This document shows positions 60,246 through 64,000 of a DNA stretch of 64,000 nt, piece by piece. The stretch is from an uncultured Bacteroidales bacterium (lineage in GTDB: Bacteria > Bacteroidota > Bacteroidia > Bacteroidales > UBA932): positions 128,321 to 192,320 of the forward strand of contig ONDR01000005.1 of the NCBI GenBank assembly GCA_900316675.1. The letters are read 5' to 3'. A program made the position numbers and the translations under genes. Numbering within the stretch: the first letter of the stretch is position 1; every line of letters begins with the position of its first letter. The notes beneath the pieces were generated by a model that worked only from the letters and a program-made list of their open reading frames with translations, was not told the origin of the DNA and searched no databases.

Positions 60246-60836
60246 ATGAATGAAGCAATACTGAACTACACAAGCCACCTGTACGGCCACGTCGTCTTAA
60301 TTGTAGCCACAACCGCCGCGCTGCTGCTGGCTATGCTAATCGACCTTATTAGCGGCGTACAGAAAGCCAGAGCGCGCGGCGAAGCCACCACCAGCCAGGG
60401 ATTTAAGAAGACCTGCGAAAAGGCCCGCAAATACTTTGGGCCGTATATCGTGCTTATCTGCATAGACCTGCTGGCCTGTGTCCTTATACCGGTGCCTGCG
60501 TTTTCTATGCTGTGGGCGGCCTACTGCATCTTCTGCGAGTTTAAGAGCGTGCGCGAAAAGAGCTGGCAGAAAGAAGAACTGCGCAAGGCTGAAAAGACCT
60601 TAAGCGTAATTATCGAAAACAAAGACGACCTGGCAAAGCTGGTGGCCGCCGTCCTGTTTGAGCAGCAGGAACAGGCCCGCGCCGTTATCCCTGCGCCCGA
60701 ACCGGAACCCGAACCGGTGCCGGTGGAACCGGACGAACTGGAAAGCACCTGCGCCAGCGAAGTGTGCGCCTACCGTGGTAAGGGTATCTGCCACTACAAA
60801 GCCGGCCAGTTTTGCCCTATGTACGTAAAGAAGTAA
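60246..60836 (+). CDS. Phage holin-like membrane protein
   Basis: A 196-residue protein with membrane spans near 18-36 (VVLIVATTAALLLAMLIDL), 65-83 (YIVLICIDLLACVLIP) and 85-100. An SGVQKARARGEATTS loop typical of Bacteroides phage holins lies between them. A charged helix, a Pro/Glu repeat linker (PEPEPEPVPVEPDE) and a Cys-containing tail follow. It is directly upstream of the amidase, forming a lysis cassette. Confidence 0.8.
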   Translation: MNEAILNYTSHLYGHVVLIVATTAALLLAMLIDLISGVQKARARGEATTSQGFKKTCEKARKYFGPYIVLICIDLLACVLIPVPAFSMLWAAYCIFCEFKSVREKSWQKEELRKAEKTLSVIIENKDDLAKLVAAVLFEQQEQARAVIPAPEPEPEPVPVEPDELESTCASEVCAYRGKGICHYKAGQFCPMYVKK

Positions 60837-60842
60837 CGCCCT

Positions 60843-61442
60843 ATGAAGATTTTAGTAGATAACGGCCACGGCGTGGAAACGCCCGGCAAGCGCAGCCCGG
60901 ACGGACGGCTACGCGAATATCAATACTGCCGCGACATAGCCGCCGCACTGGTGGAACGCCTAAAGGCTGCCGGCTATGACGCGCAGCTGCTGGTACCGGA
61001 AATCCGGGACGTGCCGCTGAACAAAGGCACAGATACCCGCGTAAAGCGTGTAAACAATATCTGCGTCCAGCTGGGCGCGGCTAACGTGCTGCTGGTTTCC
61101 ATACACAATAACGCCGCCGGCAGCAAAGGCCAGTGGCTTACCGCGCGCGGCTGGTCTGGCTACGTCGCCCAGAACGCCAGCGCGAACAGCAAACGGCTGG
61201 CAGAGTGTCTGGCCGATGCTGCCGCCGCGCAGGGCCTTAAGGTACGCAAACCCCTGGCCACGCAGAAATACTGGGTACAGTCGCTGGCGATCTGCCGCGA
61301 AACCAAATGCCCGGCAGTCCTTACCGAAAACCTTTTCCAGGATAACCGGCAGGACGTGGACTACCTGCTGACCGCAGAGGGCCGCGCCGCTATCGTGCAG
61401 CTGCACTTCGTCGGCATCCTTAACTACCTTAACACAAAGTAG
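60843..61442 (+). CDS. Endolysin: N-acetylmuramoyl-L-alanine amidase (Amidase_3)
   Basis: A 199-residue zinc amidase. Visible are DNGHGVETPGKRSPDGRLRE (first His and Glu ligands), VSIHNNAAGSKGQW (second His) and VLTENLFQDN (catalytic Glu). It cleaves the stem peptide from muramic acid at lysis. No signal peptide, so it needs the holin encoded upstream. Confidence 0.93.
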   Translation: MKILVDNGHGVETPGKRSPDGRLREYQYCRDIAAALVERLKAAGYDAQLLVPEIRDVPLNKGTDTRVKRVNNICVQLGAANVLLVSIHNNAAGSKGQWLTARGWSGYVAQNASANSKRLAECLADAAAAQGLKVRKPLATQKYWVQSLAICRETKCPAVLTENLFQDNRQDVDYLLTAEGRAAIVQLHFVGILNYLNTK

Positions 61443-61444
61443 CT

Positions 61445-61768
61445 ATGATAGACCCTAAAGACGTAACGTTTACTACCGGTAACGTGCATATCCCGAACAG
61501 CTACCGGTACAACCGGAAAGCCGTAGCCGACTTTCTGGCCGATGCAAAGCCGAAGCATCCCAGCTGTCTGCCGCTTCAAAAGCGCAGCACGGCTTCGCTG
61601 CTTCGTGAGTGGGCGACCCATAAAGCCGCCTGGCTGCTGAACTATAAGCGCGACCGTACCGCGTCCGTAGATTTGAATTACCCGCAGCGGTGGTGGGTTA
61701 AGGTGCTGTACTTCGTGTGCGGCAGCTTCGCCCTGCTGCTGGAAAGAACCAGCGAAGTATTTATATGA
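61445..61768 (+). CDS. Phage protein in the lysis operon, unknown function
   Basis: A 107-residue protein with basic and aromatic residues (MIDPKDVTFTTGNVHIPNSY) and one hydrophobic stretch near the C-terminus (VKVLYFVCGSFALLL). It overlaps the spanin gene by 4 bp (ATGA) and follows the amidase after 2 bp. Possibly a lysis regulator; unproven. Confidence 0.6.
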   Translation: MIDPKDVTFTTGNVHIPNSYRYNRKAVADFLADAKPKHPSCLPLQKRSTASLLREWATHKAAWLLNYKRDRTASVDLNYPQRWWVKVLYFVCGSFALLLERTSEVFI

Positions 61769-62220
61769 AACGACTAACCACCCTACTTTGCTGCGCCCTG
61801 CTGCTGGCAGTGGCAGGGTGCAGCGTCGTACGGCCCGGCATCCCGGTAGAGCTGCCGCAGATCGTACACGATACCGTTTACCACAACACCGTAACCCACG
61901 ACACCCTGCGCGTAGTGCAGCACTTCCGCGACACCCTGGTGCAGCGCGACAGCGTGTACGTAGAGGGCCAGACGGTGTACAAGCAAAAGTATATCTACAA
62001 GACCCGCACGGCCCACGACACCGTACAGGTGTACAGGTACCTGCGCGACACGCTGTTTATACACCAGCGCGACAGCGTAAGCGTGCCTGTGTACATAGAC
62101 CGCGAAGTGAAAATGCGCTACACGCCAGCGATTACTAAGATGCTGGCCTGGGCCGGCGGTCTCAGTATTATAGCCATTATTCTTTGGTTACTATTCCTAT
62201 ACCTAAAGCGCAAGTTTTAA
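61765..62220 (+). CDS. Unimolecular spanin-like lipoprotein (u-spanin)
   Basis: A 151-residue protein with an N-terminal lipoprotein signal (lipobox AVAGC near residues 15-19). An extended middle with repeating HDT / RDT / RDS strands comes next, then a C-terminal membrane span (MLAWAGGLSIIAIILWLLFLYL) and a basic end. Anchored in the outer membrane by lipid and in the inner membrane by its C-terminus, it has the topology of phage T1 gp11, which fuses the two membranes at lysis. It is last in the lysis operon. Confidence 0.75.
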   Translation: MKRLTTLLCCALLLAVAGCSVVRPGIPVELPQIVHDTVYHNTVTHDTLRVVQHFRDTLVQRDSVYVEGQTVYKQKYIYKTRTAHDTVQVYRYLRDTLFIHQRDSVSVPVYIDREVKMRYTPAITKMLAWAGGLSIIAIILWLLFLYLKRKF

Positions 62221-62246
62221 CAAACCGTTTCTGTTAAAAGTGCAAC

Positions 62247-62280
62247 CCCGCGCCCGGCTGTGAAGTCCAGCGCGGGTTTT
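62247..62280. terminator. Bidirectional terminator between late operon and integrase
   Basis: The stem CCCGCGC / GCGCGGG with a 16-nt loop is followed by TTTT on the plus strand and flanked by AA on the other side. It lies between the convergent spanin and integrase genes and touches the integrase stop codon. Confidence 0.75.
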
Positions 62281-63436
62281 ATATTACCCGGTCGCTGGCC
62301 ACGTAGTCCAGCACCTGCCGGTTAGCCGCGTCGGCTTTGTCCTGGCTGTACTTAATGTAGATACCGGTAACCGTGCTGCCGTGTTTGTGGCCCATAGCTT
62401 CGCTTATCGTGTCTTTGGGTATATCCAAGTCCACAGCATAGTTAGCCCAGCTATAGCGCGCCCAGTACCAGGTTAGACCCGGTTCCAGCTTTCGCAGCAA
62501 GTCGTTACAATTCATACGAAAGCAGCTTACCTTTTCGCCGAAGCTAAGCAGGTGGGTTTTGCCTGGGTATTTGTCGATAATGGCCTGCGCTTCCGGCTGC
62601 ACCAGCACGCTGTAGTTTTTGCCAGTCTTCGCCCGCTTGTACTGTAGCCTACCGTTTACGATAGCGTCTTTAGGCAGGGCCAGCAGGTCTGCCAGGTTAA
62701 TGCCGATAAGATAGAAAGAGAGCATAAACGCGTCTTTATACCAGGCCGTCTTACCCTTTATTTCGGTATCCCGGATACGGCGCAGCGTCTGCACCGGCAA
62801 GTTACGCATAGGCGTGTCGCTTTCGGCCCGGCTGTCCACTTTCTTATAGGCCGGGTTTACCTGTACGCCGTCGTCTTCCGCGTACTTTATAACGGTCTTT
62901 ACCACCTTAAGGTATTTGGACACCGTGTTACGCTTTAGGCCGTCGTCTTCCATCTGCTTTATCCACGCTTCAAACCAGACGTACGTAAGGTCGCTAAACC
63001 GCAGCGTGTCCGGATCGCAGTACAGGGAAAGCCGGTACCGCGTCGTCTTATAGGACACCTGGGTATTTGCCGTCTTAAGGGCGCGCACCCTGTCGATATA
63101 GTCGCCCACAGACGGCACGCCGATAGTGGGCTGCGTCAAGTCCAGGTTAGTAAGCATCTGCCGCAGCTGGGCCGGCGCGAGCTTTCCAAACTGGCCGGTT
63201 TCCCGCAGCTCCAGGATGCGGTTACTGGTTTGCAGCAGCAGGGTACCCAGTATATTGTTTATGCGGCGGGCGGCTTTGCCTGTGCAGACCTGTAGCCGTG
63301 CGTCCCAGTCTTCCGGTGCCAGATAAATGCCGGTGGCCAGGTACAGGTTAGTGCCGTGGCCGACTTTGATTTGCACCGGGTACGTGCCGTCCTTAAGTGG
63401 CCGGCGCGTGTCCAGTCGTAACGTAGATTTTCCCAT
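62279..63436 (-). CDS. int: Tyrosine integrase of the prophage
   Basis: A 385-residue recombinase. An N-terminal arm-binding domain (MGKSTLRLDTRRPLKDGTYP), a SAM-like core-binding domain (about 110-205) and a catalytic domain follow. Visible are the Lys hairpin (QYKRAKTGKNY), the HxxR box as YWARYSW, then GHKHGSTVTGIYIKY with the nucleophilic Tyr. The first catalytic Arg position reads GINLADL, lacking Arg, as in the CTnDOT-type integrases of Bacteroides. It lies next to attR and is transcribed away from it. Confidence 0.94.
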   Translation of the reverse strand: MGKSTLRLDTRRPLKDGTYPVQIKVGHGTNLYLATGIYLAPEDWDARLQVCTGKAARRINNILGTLLLQTSNRILELRETGQFGKLAPAQLRQMLTNLDLTQPTIGVPSVGDYIDRVRALKTANTQVSYKTTRYRLSLYCDPDTLRFSDLTYVWFEAWIKQMEDDGLKRNTVSKYLKVVKTVIKYAEDDGVQVNPAYKKVDSRAESDTPMRNLPVQTLRRIRDTEIKGKTAWYKDAFMLSFYLIGINLADLLALPKDAIVNGRLQYKRAKTGKNYSVLVQPEAQAIIDKYPGKTHLLSFGEKVSCFRMNCNDLLRKLEPGLTWYWARYSWANYAVDLDIPKDTISEAMGHKHGSTVTGIYIKYSQDKADAANRQVLDYVASDRVI

Positions 63437-63616
63437 AGTAACACACCTTTGTTTTGCTGATTATTTGCTGAAAAATACTACTTTTTCTACCAATATGCGC
63501 CACTATGCGCCCATTTTTCGCAGGGTAAGGGCCTAAAAATTGACAGAAATAGACGCTTTTTTAATTTGCTATTTCGCTGATTATAAGCACTATAACCCCT
63601 AAATTTTTGTCAATTT
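63437..63616. other. Phage attachment arm region with repeats
   Basis: 180 bp without a gene between the integrase start and the hisS stub. It contains direct repeats TATGCGCCnnTATGCGCC-like (63493-63511) and an inverted pair AAATTGACA (63537-63545) / TGTCAATTT (63608-63616). These fit integrase arm-type or excisionase binding sites. ATGCGCCCATTTTTC (63505-63519) also occurs before the portal gene. Confidence 0.5.
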
Positions 63617-63655
63617 CTACCGCGTCCCCTTGGGGATTGATGGTTTCTGTGCCAT
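63617..63655 (-). pseudogene. hisS: Displaced original 5' end of hisS (attR stub)
   Basis: On the minus strand ATG at 63655 opens MAQKPSIPKGTR followed by [17 protein letters not shown] is the standard beginning of Bacteroidales histidyl-tRNA synthetase, so this is the host start cut off by integration. The IPKGTR part parallels codons 8-13 of the repaired gene at 25541. Confidence 0.85.
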
Positions 63656-63678
63656 ATCTTAAAAATCTTTCTACGGTG

Positions 63679-63708
63679 CAAATATACCAATTATTCTTTG
63701 TATATTTG
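63679..63708. promoter_or_regulatory. Divergent host promoter elements (old hisS promoter and sppA promoter)
   Basis: TATATTTG occurs on the minus strand at 63686-63679 (24 bp before the stub ATG) and on the plus strand at 63701-63708 (23 bp before the sppA ATG). These are the -7 elements of back-to-back host promoters. Clear TTTG -33 boxes are not seen. The leftward one now reads into the prophage toward the integrase. Confidence 0.6.
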
Positions 63709-63730
63709 TATGATTCACAATCCTGATGCT

Positions 63731-64000
63731 ATGAAAGATTTTCTTAAAATGCTGCTTGCTGCAGTTATAGGCTGTTTTGTGGCCGGAATACTTACTTTTA
63801 TCCTGTTTATCACCTTTATCGGAAGCCTCTTTTCCATGGAGACCACAAAGACGGCCCTGCTCCCGGGAAGCGTGCTTAAGCTGGATATGTCAGAGTTTTC
63901 CGTTATAGAAAAGAAGCAAGCGGCAAGCGTTGACGGTCTTGTTCAGGGTGGGATGGTTCAGTCCGTCACCCTTTGGGACGCCGTTAAGTCCATTAAGAAA
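63731..64000 (+). CDS. sppA: Signal peptide peptidase SppA (67K type), N-terminal part
   Basis: The first 90 codons are in the window and the gene runs past its end. MKDFLKMLLAAVIGCFVAGI with a membrane span, then LPGSVLKLDMSEFSVIEKKQ and a VDGLVQGGMVQSVTLWDAVK stretch, are typical of the N-terminus of Bacteroidales SppA. SppA degrades cleaved signal peptides in the inner membrane. An in-frame ATG at 63710 lies too close to the -7 element; ATG at 63731 is chosen. Confidence 0.85.
   Translation, partial: MKDFLKMLLAAVIGCFVAGILTFILFITFIGSLFSMETTKTALLPGSVLKLDMSEFSVIEKKQAASVDGLVQGGMVQSVTLWDAVKSIKK

Larger units (their letters stand above)
25514..63633. mobile_element. HK97-like siphovirus prophage inserted in hisS
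   Basis: The block of about 38.1 kb is bounded by the duplicated hisS 5' segments. It contains, in order, repressor, early/replication genes, HNH-terminase-portal-protease-capsid, connectors, tail, fibres, retroelement, lysis genes and a leftward tyrosine integrase next to attR. Codon use is GC-richer than in the flanking host. All structural genes look intact; the DNA polymerase gene is a remnant and the second retroelement target is frameshifted. Confidence 0.93.

Noticed and set aside
25576..63484. TTTGCTGAAAA (25576 and 63474) as the att core
   Set aside because: The 11-mer is shared, but the left copy lies inside the lipoprotein gene and the right one close to the integrase start. The hisS start codons at 25541 and 63655 show the true junctions are outside these copies.

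Overview
The window is chromosomal DNA of a member of the Bacteroidales carrying a complete-looking prophage of about 38 kb. The Bacteroidetes assignment rests on promoters of the TTTG / TAnnTTTG type (best example at 24005-24035), a SusC/SusD pair, a DUF4837 lipoprotein, and the clustering of rseP with dxr. The genus cannot be fixed from the sequence alone. The host parts use ordinary mixed codons. The prophage is visibly richer in GCC, CGC and GAC codons.

Left host part (1-25.5 kb): the end of bamA and a Skp/OmpH chaperone; glutamate dehydrogenase; a sodium/carboxylate transporter fused to a peptidase-like domain that has lost its zinc ligands, with an outer-membrane barrel protein; tRNA-Pro, rpsT and tRNA-Glu; a leftward group (DUF4837 lipoprotein, rseP, dxr, degenerate LytM protein); a rightward group (ruvX, def, phosphomannomutase, an M23-LysM gene split by a frameshift); a SusC/SusD locus; pgi and a glycerophosphodiesterase; initiator tRNA-fMet; and hisS.

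Prophage (about 25.51-63.63 kb): it sits inside the 5' end of hisS. On the left, hisS is whole but its first codons (MAKTTPT) come from the phage. On the right, the displaced host start (MAQKPSIPKGTR, then stop) and the host promoter remain as a stub. In this lysogen hisS lies 26 bp behind a prophage repressor-lipoprotein operon, while the old hisS promoter points at the integrase. The phage order is: repressor and switch region; small early genes; a remnant of a deleted DUF2800/DNA polymerase region; a retroelement target gene; a DNA methyltransferase; a VapE-type primase/helicase; a possible origin with 12-bp iterons; VRR-NUC and SNF2 helicase; HNH; TerS/TerL; portal, protease and HK97 capsid; connectors; tail with a probable -1 frameshift; tape measure; tail tip and fibres; a diversity-generating retroelement (DGR); lysis genes; and integrase. 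It is a siphovirus-type, HK97-like, cos-type phage.

The DGR is the most striking system. It has a reverse transcriptase, an Avd-like accessory protein, an adenine-rich template repeat (TR) and a variable repeat (VR1) closing the last tail-fibre gene. VR1 differs from TR at 17 positions, and all 17 are adenines in TR. A second variable repeat (VR2) lies about 28 kb upstream, at the end of a gene in the early/replication region rather than among tail genes. Both VRs are followed about 40 bp downstream by a short hairpin. VR2 has a net 2-nt loss that truncates its gene. The TR lies in a 58-codon open frame that ends directly against the reverse transcriptase start codon.

Right host part (63.66-64 kb): divergent host promoters and the beginning of sppA.
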